A stretch of 64,000 nucleotides of DNA, taken from NCBI RefSeq assembly GCF_004358325.1, contig NZ_CP037940.1, forward strand, positions 620,001 to 684,000, given 5' to 3'. Below the pieces are notes generated by a model that saw nothing but the letters and a program-made list of their open reading frames with translations, ran no database searches and was not told where the DNA came from. The position numbers were made by a program, and so were the translations under genes. Each line of letters begins with the position of its first letter. The stretch's first letter is position 1. This document shows positions 48,284-57,718 of the stretch, piece after piece. This DNA comes from Periweissella cryptocerci (GTDB lineage: Bacteria; Bacillota; Bacilli; Lactobacillales; Lactobacillaceae).

Positions 48284-49532
48284 TTTGTTCCTCCTTTCTC
48301 GTTTTATTGTGATTCGTGTTTAATTGAAGTTCATAAATTTCGGATAACGTTTCTTGTTCCACAATTTGTTTAGTTTTGATAATTTGCTCATATAAGCCTT
48401 TTAAACTCGTTTCAGTAGCTAAATCGTATTTCAATTTAACATCACTATTCTGCGCTAGGTATATCGGTGCGGCTTCAAATGCAGCGGCTGACATCCCCAG
48501 AAACTCCAGCGTTGGCACTTGTTGTTTTGCAATCATTGCGAGATTAATTCCATTTACATCTAAATCACCTGAATAGTAAACCTTTACGTGCAACTTAGCT
48601 AACCGATTAATCATTTGCCCCACAAGATGTGGTAACGAACCACTCGCAGTGATAATTGATTTTTCTGGATACTGATACATTAATTCTTCTGCATACGCCT
48701 TATTTTCAATAATCCAGATTGCTTGATTATTTGGTGTTGCAATCATTGCATGTTGTAAATTGTAGCGTGAAAAAATACTAAATTTTTGCAATTGCTGATT
48801 AACGATAAAATTATTAAACTGAGTATCGGTATTTGGTTCAATCAGATTATTGAAACTAAACGCTGCCTCGTCTATTTCTTGACTCGTCATCGTGGTCAAG
48901 TCATCATCTATCATTGCTTGATACCAATCAACTAACAATTTTTTTACAAAACTGCCCTTCTTGTCTGGCAATTCGTGACTATCATTGGTCACCATAACTG
49001 AAAAATGCTTCAACGATAATTTAGTGGCCGGTGTCAATTGATTCAATTGCGTGAATATTTTTACCGCTAATGCTAAATCATCAGGAATCTGCCCGGTCCG
49101 AATATACCCTTTTTCCCAATCTGAGAATTTGGTATAACTACTAACTTTTCGTGCAACAAGTGGTGCTAAACTACGCATATATTTGCTAAATGCAAGCTGT
49201 CGTTCTTTATTCTGAATTCGATTACTTGGTAACGCTTTCAAGCCACTTTGTGTTGCCTCGCGCGACAAGTAAACCTTTAATTGTTTCTTACTTTTTTCCT
49301 GAATTATCCCGGCTTGGAAAAAAATCTTCACCCATTCATCATGTGTAATTTCATCTTGTTTACGTAATCGAAATGTTGGTGCAACTTGATGCTCAATCAA
49401 AAATAAGTTAACTACTTTTTCAAAATTGCTCGGCACTTGTAACCGTGCTGGTATCCGTGAATTATTCGTAACAAACACTTGCGAGACATATGCTTGCAAA
49501 TTAAATAAATTATTTTGCTTTTTACTCATCAT
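48267..49532 (-). CDS. jetD: Wadjet component JetD (DUF2399/TIGR02679-like, Toprim nuclease)
   Basis: JetD is the nuclease that cuts DNA after loop extrusion by JetABC. In this 421-residue protein the C-terminal domain shows the DUF2399 pattern: WIIENKAY (273-280), the small segment IITASGSLPH, then YYSGDLDVNGINLA (319-332). The Glu of the first and the Asp pair of the last form a Toprim-type metal site. The N-terminal 260 residues are helical, as expected for the DNA-arm part. The start codon overlaps the stop of the JetC C-half by 1 bp (TAATG), implying coupling. Confidence 0.8.
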   Translation of the reverse strand: MMSKKQNNLFNLQAYVSQVFVTNNSRIPARLQVPSNFEKVVNLFLIEHQVAPTFRLRKQDEITHDEWVKIFFQAGIIQEKSKKQLKVYLSREATQSGLKALPSNRIQNKERQLAFSKYMRSLAPLVARKVSSYTKFSDWEKGYIRTGQIPDDLALAVKIFTQLNQLTPATKLSLKHFSVMVTNDSHELPDKKGSFVKKLLVDWYQAMIDDDLTTMTSQEIDEAAFSFNNLIEPNTDTQFNNFIVNQQLQKFSIFSRYNLQHAMIATPNNQAIWIIENKAYAEELMYQYPEKSIITASGSLPHLVGQMINRLAKLHVKVYYSGDLDVNGINLAMIAKQQVPTLEFLGMSAAAFEAAPIYLAQNSDVKLKYDLATETSLKGLYEQIIKTKQIVEQETLSEIYELQLNTNHNKTRKEEQNGRTV

Positions 49533-51562
49533 TACTCACCTTGTAAAATTTGAATTCCTTCTTGGAAGTATGATTCACCAACTTTCAAACGATTACCGGG
49601 CATTGTTGTGGTAGTTAACGCAAAACCATCTTGAATGGCACTATATTGTGCCATTGCAAACTCATATGAATTTGCAATCATATCAATTCCGTACGCTGCA
49701 AAGACTTGCATAAGGGCATTAGTGTTATCAACATCAACGACCGAGAATGCTTCATCATGTAGCGATAGAATTGGTGCAGTGCCCATTTTTTCCTTTGCCG
49801 CATTAATGTGTAATAACTTTGGTAATGTATGGAAAATAGTTGCTTCGCCACCCGAACCATCAGATTTTTCAGTTGATGCCGGTTGCCAGCTTGAATCATT
49901 ATTTTTTCGCGTTTCTGCTGCAAAGGTAATTAAACCAGGTTTGAAATCATTATTCTTCGTCCCGTTTTTATTTGACTTATAATAATCAGTCACTAAGAAC
50001 CAGTCATTAACTTGTGCTCTGAATTCATCTAACCCGGTGGCTTTTTCGGCATATTCATTAATAATACTGAAAATCGCTTCGGCATAATCATTCATAACAT
50101 CTTTATTATTACCAAAATCTTCGTGTGCATTTTGCCAGCCTTCCCAAATCGCCAATTGCCCATTTTTTAGCAATGGTGATTCTGGATTAAACTTAACTTG
50201 CGCCCGCATTGTTGCCATATGCTGATTGCTTTGGGCGACAACTTCAAGTTGTTGGTTTGTTAACGCTGTTTTAGCGGTCGCATCATTGAACAATTCAATA
50301 ATTTCATCATACGCACGATTTATGTTTTCGAGCGCAATTTGCTTAGCAGCATCGGTTTTGGTTTCGTTAGCTTGTTGCGCTTGCCCACTAATAAACTCTT
50401 GGTCCGCAACCAAGACATTTGCAACATTTTTACCGTTGATTGACACCAATTGAACTTGCCCGTATTCCGCACCAATTGTCGTCAAATCGGCTATTTCCGC
50501 ATTGTTTTGAATTGGTTCCGTAATACTAATCGTAACTTCTTCACCATTGTAAGCAAACGTATCTTGGCCGGCCGTTCCGTCTAAAGCATCCATCAATCGT
50601 TGTAAATTATTAGTCGCAACCCGCTTCGCATCGTCTCTTTGATATTCAACATTTGCTGCAATTACGTCGCCAAGTTGTGCATCATTGTCATACAAACGAA
50701 TCACATCAAAAATTTGATTCTCAAGCTTTGCCAATTCATAACGGCTCTGTTCGCGATTAATTTCTAAATCTGGCAACGTTACTTCAAGGTTCCCAATATC
50801 TGCCCCAGCTTTCGCCTTAGATTCAGTTAATATTTCTTTGCGACTCTCTAATTTTTGAATTTCGCGGGCAATATCATCTGCGGTCGGCATATTCGCAGTC
50901 TCTACCTCATACGTCGTCAATTGTTCCTCGTACTTTTTTAGTTTAGCATCACACTCTACTAGATCATCTTGTGCCATTCCGACGTTTTCTTGTAAGTCGG
51001 GCGTCTTCGCTTCGGCTTGTTGGAGATTCTCACTAACCGTTGCTAATTGATTTCGAATATCTTGATAACTATGAACTGTCCGTGCATTGGCACTGAAATT
51101 GTCAATATCCATTAAAAATGACACTAATTCCGTTGTCCATTCGCGTTCATCAAGGGCCAGCTGATATTTGTGATTAGCCGTTTTTTGGTCTCGTTCAATT
51201 GTTTCAATTTTACGCTTCAAAATCTCTAGTTTATTTTGATTTTCATTGCGGCTTCGCACTGCATAATCCAAATCTTTAATTGCATTGCTTAACTGTTCAT
51301 CATTTAATAATTCAACTGCACGCTTAACATCTTTTTGACCTGCATTAAGTAAATTAATCGCTTGGTCACGTTTTTGTTCCACGTTACTTATTTTATGCGC
51401 AATTTCATCGTGTTGGCGTGTCAGTTCATTTAAACGTTTAACGCGCGACTGGCGGCGAGCCTCTGCCCCAATGATAAACATGCTTTCTTTGGATGGTTCA
51501 ACCGGTGTTGCTACCGGACCATCAATCATCCGCTGATTTTTTAATTCAATCGTAATTGCCAT
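49532..51562 (-). CDS. jetC: Wadjet SMC-like JetC, C-terminal half as a separate protein
   Basis: This 676-residue protein starts with the second side of an SMC hinge (SKESMFIIGAEARRQSRVKRLNELTRQHDEIAHKI), runs through a long coiled coil (about 40-250 and further), and ends in the C-terminal ATPase lobe. The ABC signature is GSGGEA (569-574), and Walker B is ILSLHDEAFSVVD (598-610). Family members of TIGR02680 type carry both halves in one chain of about 1350 aa. Here AGAAAGGA stands 7 bases before its ATG and 19 bp separate it from the N-half, so it is made as its own protein. Confidence 0.85.
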   Translation of the reverse strand: MAITIELKNQRMIDGPVATPVEPSKESMFIIGAEARRQSRVKRLNELTRQHDEIAHKISNVEQKRDQAINLLNAGQKDVKRAVELLNDEQLSNAIKDLDYAVRSRNENQNKLEILKRKIETIERDQKTANHKYQLALDEREWTTELVSFLMDIDNFSANARTVHSYQDIRNQLATVSENLQQAEAKTPDLQENVGMAQDDLVECDAKLKKYEEQLTTYEVETANMPTADDIAREIQKLESRKEILTESKAKAGADIGNLEVTLPDLEINREQSRYELAKLENQIFDVIRLYDNDAQLGDVIAANVEYQRDDAKRVATNNLQRLMDALDGTAGQDTFAYNGEEVTISITEPIQNNAEIADLTTIGAEYGQVQLVSINGKNVANVLVADQEFISGQAQQANETKTDAAKQIALENINRAYDEIIELFNDATAKTALTNQQLEVVAQSNQHMATMRAQVKFNPESPLLKNGQLAIWEGWQNAHEDFGNNKDVMNDYAEAIFSIINEYAEKATGLDEFRAQVNDWFLVTDYYKSNKNGTKNNDFKPGLITFAAETRKNNDSSWQPASTEKSDGSGGEATIFHTLPKLLHINAAKEKMGTAPILSLHDEAFSVVDVDNTNALMQVFAAYGIDMIANSYEFAMAQYSAIQDGFALTTTTMPGNRLKVGESYFQEGIQILQGE

Positions 51563-51581
51563 ATTGCATCCTTTCTATTAG

Positions 51582-53609
51582 TTATTCAAGAATCGTGATA
51601 TCAGAGATAAAGCCCTCAATTAATTTACGTTGGTTTGCTTGTTGGGTGTTAATTTTGATGAATTCTGCCCCATTACCATGGCCGTTTTCGTATGGTACCA
51701 ATGTTGGAACATCGAGTTGTTCAATTACGCGCTCACCGACAAACGCAATAACCAAATCATGCAAAGCCCCTTCCAATACTTTTTGCTGTGCGGGTAGAAC
51801 TGATTCTTCAAATTCAATCAAGTTATAGACTGCTTCTGCAGAATTATCATTAAGCAAATTGCGATACTCTGAGTAGCGTTCATGCTGAGTATCTGTCTGT
51901 TGTTCTAATTGGGTAATTGCTTGTTGTGTTTCTTGTAAACTCATACTGTACTTAGTTAAATCTGGTTCAAATTGTGCGTGCGTATTAAGCACTTCGTCGC
52001 GGAGCAACTTTTCGATTGTGTTAATTACTGATTCAATTTCATCGAAGCTCCGGATCGCTTGTGCCTCCACAAATTCAGCCAATTGTGTCTTACTTTTCAC
52101 CAAAATTTCAGCTTTAAGCTTAGCAATTTGTCGTTCATAATCTTCCTGATTTGTACGCGCTTTTTGCACATTATTTGCCAGATTGCTTGCTGAATTTTGT
52201 TCCTGATTGAGTTGCTTACTAGTCTCTTGTGATTTCATATCTAAACTACGAACCAACTTGATTTCATCAATAAAATCTTGAAATTCACTTAAGGGCTCAG
52301 TTGAATTTGGTTCAATCTCAACGTTCGGACTAATCGCTTTAATCTGTACTACCATATCAACATAGTCCTGATAAACAACGTCATACTCAGCTTGCAAGTT
52401 GATTTGTTGCTGTTGATACTCCTGCTTATCTTTTTGATTAGTATTAAATTTTGCTTTGCGGTCGGCCAATATTTCGCGCGCGATGTTCATTCGGCCGCGC
52501 GCATTTTCTAAGTCGGATTTTATTTTTTCTAATTTGCTATCGCGTTCATGAACCACAATCTGTTCTGCGCGTAGTCGCCGTAGCTCATCATCCACTTGCA
52601 TTAATTGCGCAGTTGTTTCCACAATAATCTGCTTGTTTTGAACAATCGATGCGCGATTTCCAGCAATATGAGCTTCTAATTCATTAAATGCACTGTTTTC
52701 TTTTGCGTGCAATGAAAGTAGATATGATTTTGTGCTGTCATTGGCCTTACGTGCGAACTGGGCAACTTCGCTAACTGTACGCTTAGCTTTTTCAAACCGC
52801 CGATTTGTATCGGCAAATTCAAAGGTTTTATCAATCATACGATTAATATCATCTTCGTACGATACTTTTAAATCCGGATTAATTGTGTATTCTAAATAAG
52901 TTTGATTAATAATATCGGCAATTGAACTGTCGTGTGAAATACCAACATCATCCGCATGTGACCACATATAACGAGCTTCAGTATCAAAGTCCATCGGTTC
53001 TGCTTCAAAAATTTGTTTCGCAATTAAATTTCGCCAACCATTAACACCATTCCGAACTGTTTGACTACTATTTTCACCATTTAAACATTTTGTAAATTCA
53101 GCAGCTTCAAATTGCTGCCAATAATTTTTAAATTCAACGTAATCCATTCCTTGTGTGGCTGAACTCATCACATTCACATTACTTAAATCAACATTACGCG
53201 CAAAGGCATACCATCGTTGCGTATTTTCTGGAATTAAACTACCATGCGTATCTTCTTCGGTATGCATCCCGAGAACTAAAGCAACCGTTTCATCATTCAT
53301 CCGTAAATTAGTGATGATGTATGAATTTCGCTTGGAACCATATCCCGTCCCTTCAGTCGCTTTCCGGGTATTAGCTGAGCCAAACTTGCGCGCTTGCGTA
53401 TTCGACATGGTTTGCAATTTAGCGTCTGCATATGGAAAAACAGGTAAAATAATGGCTGTCGTAATTACTGACTTACCACTCCCATTTTTACCATTCGCTG
53501 CGATGACATGGTTTGCAGCATCGTATTTTAATTTCGTGTCAAAATATTTTTGCTTCTTTTGCCGCCAATAATTTGCAACAATAAAGCCGTCAATTGAGAA
53601 ATGATTCAT
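51582..53609 (-). CDS. jetC: Wadjet SMC-like JetC, N-terminal half as a separate protein
   Basis: This 675-residue protein opens with the SMC N-lobe: FSIDGFIVANYWRQKK, then Walker A in AANGKNGSGKS (38-47), then ALVLGMHTEED-type strands. A long coiled coil covers about 265-600, and the end (LVIAFVGERVIEQLDVPTLVPY, then TQQANQRKLIEGFISDITILE) looks like the first part of a hinge. It stops there with TAA. GGAGGTGA precedes the ATG. It is the first gene of the operon; together with the next gene it equals one full JetC (1351 aa). Confidence 0.85.
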   Translation of the reverse strand: MNHFSIDGFIVANYWRQKKQKYFDTKLKYDAANHVIAANGKNGSGKSVITTAIILPVFPYADAKLQTMSNTQARKFGSANTRKATEGTGYGSKRNSYIITNLRMNDETVALVLGMHTEEDTHGSLIPENTQRWYAFARNVDLSNVNVMSSATQGMDYVEFKNYWQQFEAAEFTKCLNGENSSQTVRNGVNGWRNLIAKQIFEAEPMDFDTEARYMWSHADDVGISHDSSIADIINQTYLEYTINPDLKVSYEDDINRMIDKTFEFADTNRRFEKAKRTVSEVAQFARKANDSTKSYLLSLHAKENSAFNELEAHIAGNRASIVQNKQIIVETTAQLMQVDDELRRLRAEQIVVHERDSKLEKIKSDLENARGRMNIAREILADRKAKFNTNQKDKQEYQQQQINLQAEYDVVYQDYVDMVVQIKAISPNVEIEPNSTEPLSEFQDFIDEIKLVRSLDMKSQETSKQLNQEQNSASNLANNVQKARTNQEDYERQIAKLKAEILVKSKTQLAEFVEAQAIRSFDEIESVINTIEKLLRDEVLNTHAQFEPDLTKYSMSLQETQQAITQLEQQTDTQHERYSEYRNLLNDNSAEAVYNLIEFEESVLPAQQKVLEGALHDLVIAFVGERVIEQLDVPTLVPYENGHGNGAEFIKINTQQANQRKLIEGFISDITILE

Positions 53610-53639
53610 GCTTCACCTCCGTTGTGATAATCAGCATTA

Positions 53640-53685
53640 ACAACCGTTAGTAATTTATTCTTTATCTTTCTATTTTATCAAAATA
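53640..53685 (-). promoter_or_regulatory. Predicted promoter of the Wadjet operon
   Basis: On the minus strand TTGATA, an 18-bp spacer and TAAATT lie 30-80 bp before the first start codon. No operator-like dyad was noticed. The right-hand MITE begins about 75 bp further upstream. Confidence 0.4.
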
Positions 53686-53759
53686 ATTAGTTCATTTGTG
53701 AAAATGTACACTATTGGTTTTCGCGGTAATCTATTTTTGAATTTATTAGTCATATTTAC

Positions 53760-54462
53760 GGCTAAATTTTTTCTAGCGTGGAATTTGGATATGTGTCTCA
53801 GATTGATTCCCACTACGAGGCTGGAACCAGTCTGGACACCGTGATGGAAGACAAGCATTTGAAGCCACAGTGCGGTCTTCAAATGTTTGCGAAACTTGGT
53901 TCGCTAACGCGGTAACCATCTTCACAAATCCATAATCAGTAACCAAACCCGTTACTGATTATGCCATCACGGTGCGAGCTAAAGTCCAGACTGGTTCCAG
54001 CCTCTTCGTTAGTTTACGTAGGCATTCTGACTAGTAATATGCCGTAATCCTTGTCGCTGCAAATTTAGCGGTAATCAATAGTTCAACGCTTATCTAGCGG
54101 AGTGACTGAAAATCACATTGTGGCCGCTAGGCTTTACACCGAAATGGGACGAACTTGACACCATGTGTCAGGTTTGTCGCTGAGGGTAGATGAGCAGTCT
54201 TTTGGCTTTAGCCATTAGACTGCCAGCTATCCCGAATTACCCAAGACAGACATCCAGCCTGCAAGGCTAATCTAATCGCGTTAGGATTAGATTCAGTATT
54301 TTGTGCAACAAAATGCTGGGATGTTTTGCGTTGCCGGTTCGCAGGCATAAGCAAGCGGCTTGGGCATGTGCTTCCATCTCGGTGCACAATGTGATTTTCA
54401 GGCACGCAGTGGCATCATACATCTCATCGTATTTTATAAATTCCACGTCAGACGAAGTACAG
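53760..54462 (+). mobile_element. Type A MITE-like structured element, right flank of the Wadjet module
   Basis: This copy of about 703 bp has a good left end (GGCTAAATTTTTTCTAGCGT), both arms and the extra hairpin module. Its right end is worn (GTCAGACGAAGTACAG instead of GAAATAGAGCC) and no target duplication is visible. Its right side touches the U-tract of the DUF805 gene terminator. Same orientation as the copy at 44390. Confidence 0.82.
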
Positions 54463-54503
54463 AAAAAACTCCAGCCACAGAAATTAATCCGCACCTGGAG
54501 TTT
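54462..54503 (-). terminator. Intrinsic terminator of the DUF805 gene
   Basis: AACTCCAG pairs with CTGGAGTT, and on the minus strand a TTTTTT run follows. Confidence 0.8.
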
Positions 54504-54519
54504 AATGAAATATTTATTG

Positions 54520-55005
54520 CTAATTATTATTTACTTTTGTTGGTAATACTGAAACAACGAAACTAAAAATACCAACAATCACCGTGAGAAAGGTAACAAA
54601 ACTACTCAAACCACCATGATTACCATTAGTTGTTAACACATTAGAAATTGCGCTTAAAATAATTGGTACAAGTACCCCAAGTACTAACCAGTGCCAGATT
54701 TTAAAACCGGCGTCTTGCCAACGACGTGCAATCAATGCAAAGGTTGGTAACACGTTAGCCAACCCCCACAGCCCTGCCAAAACCGCAACAATGATAAATG
54801 GTACGATTGAGCCAACATGTGGCTTATCACCGCCAAACAAACCAATGATAATCGATGCGCCTGTAGCCAATAATAAAATGAAAATAACAATTGTAATCAA
54901 ACCACTAATCAATTGCATCCACCAGTATTCTGCCCGTGTTGCTTGGCCTTTAAAACCAACATATTGTTTCCAATAATTTTTCCATGCTTGTCCCATTGTA
55001 ATCAT
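54520..55005 (-). CDS. DUF805 family membrane protein
   Basis: This 161-residue inner-membrane protein has the DUF805 signature: an N-terminal YVGFKGQATRAEYWWMQL segment, three to four membrane helices, and the middle motif ALIARRWQDAGFKIWHWL. I start at ATG 55005, 8 bases after GGAGG; seven residues further upstream overlap that site. The family's role is unknown. It lies between the Wadjet module and the haem-uptake locus and seems to be transcribed alone. Confidence 0.85.
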   Translation of the reverse strand: MITMGQAWKNYWKQYVGFKGQATRAEYWWMQLISGLITIVIFILLLATGASIIIGLFGGDKPHVGSIVPFIIVAVLAGLWGLANVLPTFALIARRWQDAGFKIWHWLVLGVLVPIILSAISNVLTTNGNHGGLSSFVTFLTVIVGIFSFVVSVLPTKVNNN

Positions 55006-55215
55006 AATTCTTTCCTCCAAAGTCAAAAATATAAGTCCTAGTTATCATAAGTGTTGTTAGATTGTCACTGCGTTAAATTTTTAGTTCAGCTATTTTGGTA
55101 AATAACCAAACTTGTTACAAATTAATCGCACGACATTTTCCAACGCTTGCAAATAGCCAAGCTGAAACATAATATGGGTTTCATAATAACACAATTAACT
55201 ATGCATTAATAATAT

Positions 55216-55923
55216 TTAAGACAATTCAACTATTACTTGGCGCTTACCCGCAATCTCAATAATCTGTACTGGGGTCTGAAAAACACTTGATAGCAATTCT
55301 GCATCATAACATTGTTGAGCTGTTTTTCGATCGACATAACCATTTCCACGAACTAACCAGACAAAATCACTAAAGTGTAATGCTTGATTCAAATCATGCA
55401 ACACCATCACCACCGTTAAATTATATTCAGTTTGAATTTCTTGTAAAACGTTCAACAGCTCAACTTGATAGTGCACATCCAATGCTGCAGTTGGTTCATC
55501 AAGTAAAATCACGTCTGGGCGTTGACAAAGTGCATACGCCAGCCAGACACGCTGTTGCTGACCACCTGATAATTCATCGACTAATTGGTCAGCCATCTCT
55601 ACCAGTCCCAAGCGCTGTATTATGCGGTACATAAATTCGCTATCAGGAACTTCATTGGTTAGCCCAATTTCTAGTAATTCCGTGACCGTCAGCGGTTCAA
55701 ACAACTCATTATTTTGTTCCAGATAGGCCACTTTTTCATCAGCAAATACAATGCGCCCCTGATCTGGTTGCAACGTTTGACTTAGCAATTTAAGCATCGT
55801 TGTTTTACCACTACCATTTGGGCCAATAATTGTCGTTATTTTGCGCGGTGCGACAACCAAATTCACATTTGTTAATATCGTTTTTGTTCCATGTTTCAGG
55901 GAAACGTTTTTAAAATCAAGCAT
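55216..55923 (-). CDS. Haem/iron ABC transporter ATP-binding protein (FecE/HmuV-like)
   Basis: This 235-residue ATPase has Walker A GPNGSGKTT (34-42), the signature LSGGQQQR (118-125), Walker B VILLDEPT (138-145) and a switch His in VLHDLNQ. It is the closest in type to the ATPases of the FecCD-type iron-complex importers. It overlaps the permease gene by 8 bp and is the last gene of the NEAT/haem operon, so it most likely powers haem import. Confidence 0.88.
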   Translation of the reverse strand: MLDFKNVSLKHGTKTILTNVNLVVAPRKITTIIGPNGSGKTTMLKLLSQTLQPDQGRIVFADEKVAYLEQNNELFEPLTVTELLEIGLTNEVPDSEFMYRIIQRLGLVEMADQLVDELSGGQQQRVWLAYALCQRPDVILLDEPTAALDVHYQVELLNVLQEIQTEYNLTVVMVLHDLNQALHFSDFVWLVRGNGYVDRKTAQQCYDAELLSSVFQTPVQIIEIAGKRQVIVELS

Positions 55924-56851
55924 GCTTCACCTTCCTTAACACTAACCCAATAAAAACTGGTCCACAAATTACTAGTAAAATCGCCGTTGCTGATAATTCA
56001 CGCGGTGCTAAAATCGTGCGGGCTAGCGTGTCTGCATTCAATAGTAGCAACGCCCCCAGTAGTGCAGTTGGCACAAATAGTTTCAAACGACTCTGGCGCG
56101 GTAACATTAGTTGCGCCAGTTGTGGCAAAATCACCCCAACAAAATACACCACACCGATAACGCTTGTTACACCACCAATTAATAAACCTACGACTAACAA
56201 GATAAACCACGTCGTCCTATTTTCGTCTTCACCTAACTGCCGCGCTTGCACTGCTGATACCGCGTAAAATTTCAAATGACTGCTCAAGAGTACCAACACA
56301 ATTAGGCTGGCTAATAAGATTATGCCGAGCACCCAAACTTGTGACCAAGTCACGACAGCCAAGTTACTGACGTTAACATTGAACCCACTATCTAATAATT
56401 CTGTCAGGGCAGCAAACGTCATCGCTAAGGCAATTCCTGTTAAAATCAAGGCATAATTCTGTAATCGCCCCCAAACAATGAACCGCCACATGACAACCAC
56501 CACCACACCCAAGAGTGCACCCGCTAGAACTTTACCACCAAAAAAATTGGGTACGGTAATCCCAGCTAACAAACTTAGAAATTGAGTGCCATTCATCAGT
56601 CCTAAAATCGAACTATCCACTAGTGAATTGCGTGTAACAATTTGTAGTAATAGTCCCGTTACGCCCAAAATAACCCCGGCAATAATTGCTGTTAAAATTC
56701 GTGGAATTCTGAGTTGCCCGACAATCTGCCATGCCATAGTTTGACCAGTAATTAAATCATCTAGGCGGACATGCGTGCTCCCCACGACAATTGCCACCAA
56801 TGCACTGCAGATTAATAGCCCAATTAAAATTGGCATCAATAATTTTCTCAT
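55916..56851 (-). CDS. isdF: Haem/iron ABC transporter permease (FecCD/IsdF-like)
   Basis: This 311-residue BtuC/FecCD-type permease has about nine to ten membrane helices. Family motifs include LRIPRILTAIIAGVILGVTGLLLQIVTRNSLVD near the N-terminus, the LTGIALAMTFAALTELL helix, and VGVILPQLAQLMLPR near the C-terminus. It overlaps the binding-protein gene by 4 bp (ATGA type). The isdF label is by analogy with NEAT-linked haem systems. Confidence 0.85.
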   Translation of the reverse strand: MRKLLMPILIGLLICSALVAIVVGSTHVRLDDLITGQTMAWQIVGQLRIPRILTAIIAGVILGVTGLLLQIVTRNSLVDSSILGLMNGTQFLSLLAGITVPNFFGGKVLAGALLGVVVVVMWRFIVWGRLQNYALILTGIALAMTFAALTELLDSGFNVNVSNLAVVTWSQVWVLGIILLASLIVLVLLSSHLKFYAVSAVQARQLGEDENRTTWFILLVVGLLIGGVTSVIGVVYFVGVILPQLAQLMLPRQSRLKLFVPTALLGALLLLNADTLARTILAPRELSATAILLVICGPVFIGLVLRKVKHA

Positions 56852-57714
56852 CGGCTAGCTGCTCCCATCCACGTATGTAGTTGGGCAAACGCTGCTGGTG
56901 CATGTAAATTTGCCGTTGGTGCAAACGTTGGCAATTCACCGTAATGAATTTGCTGTTGCTTAACCGCTTGGATATTTTTCCAAGTACCTTTACGTAGTTG
57001 TGCTTGCATCGCTTTTTTAACATTTTGTGGCATCGCGTGCGCTAAGACAATAATCATCTCAGGGTTTTCCTGATTAATCATTTCCATATTAGGACTGACA
57101 AATGGCGAGTTACCATTGCCACCTACAACTTTGCCACCAGCTCTTTCAACTAGGTCACCAATATACGATTGGTTAGTACCAACCATATAAGAGCCACCAG
57201 GCATTCCCATTAACACCAGAACCTTTATCTGACGGGTGGCTTTTTCAGCAGGTAAAACCAGTGTTGCATTTAATTTTTCCGCAGCCTTCTCACGGTGATA
57301 CATCGTACCCAACTGTGTAATTGCTTGCTGCAAGTTCGCCAATTTCGTAAAATTGACCGGTTTTAAATCAATGTGTTCTTCGTTTAGTTTACCTTGATAG
57401 TCACCAACTAAGGCGTCATCAACAAATACCGTTTTCGGTTTCAAACTAACAATCCGTTCAATATTGGGTGCTATATGATTGCCGACTCGTGGGAGGTTTT
57501 GATCAACATTCGGCAGTTTTTGGTTAGTTGTCGGTACACCAACGACCGGAATTTTCAACTTGGCAAACACTTCAGCTAGCGCCACCGTTGTTACAATAAC
57601 CCGCGGTTGATTAGCCTTAATATTACGCTGATAGATGTGTGTCCCAATGGCTCCACCAAAGCACACTACAATCAGACTAACTAAAATGGTGATGATCCGT
57701 TTTTGTTTTTTCAT
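56848..57714 (-). CDS. isdE: Haem ABC transporter substrate-binding protein (IsdE-like)
   Basis: This 288-residue class III periplasmic-type binding protein has VIVTTVALAEVFAKLKIPVVGVPTT and GNHIAPNIERIVSLKPKTVFVDDAL in its first lobe and VLVLMGMPGGSYMVG and PEMIIVLAHAMP in the second, as in IsdE. The N-terminus is a hydrophobic helix (about 9-27). A Cys at 18 is not in a good lipobox, so it may be held by the uncleaved helix rather than by lipid. It lies directly after the NEAT protein genes and would take haem from them. Confidence 0.82.
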   Translation of the reverse strand: MKKQKRIITILVSLIVVCFGGAIGTHIYQRNIKANQPRVIVTTVALAEVFAKLKIPVVGVPTTNQKLPNVDQNLPRVGNHIAPNIERIVSLKPKTVFVDDALVGDYQGKLNEEHIDLKPVNFTKLANLQQAITQLGTMYHREKAAEKLNATLVLPAEKATRQIKVLVLMGMPGGSYMVGTNQSYIGDLVERAGGKVVGGNGNSPFVSPNMEMINQENPEMIIVLAHAMPQNVKKAMQAQLRKGTWKNIQAVKQQQIHYGELPTFAPTANLHAPAAFAQLHTWMGAASR

Positions 57715-57718
57715 CTCA

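Noticed and set aside
49532..53609. JetC split as a simple sequencing frameshift
   Set aside because: The halves are separated by a stop, 19 bp and a ribosome site; a one-base change would not join them. It also lies outside repeated DNA.
12095..54462. CRISPR array
   Set aside because: The repeats are long, few, widely spaced and have inverted ends with target duplications; no short direct repeats with unique spacers were seen.
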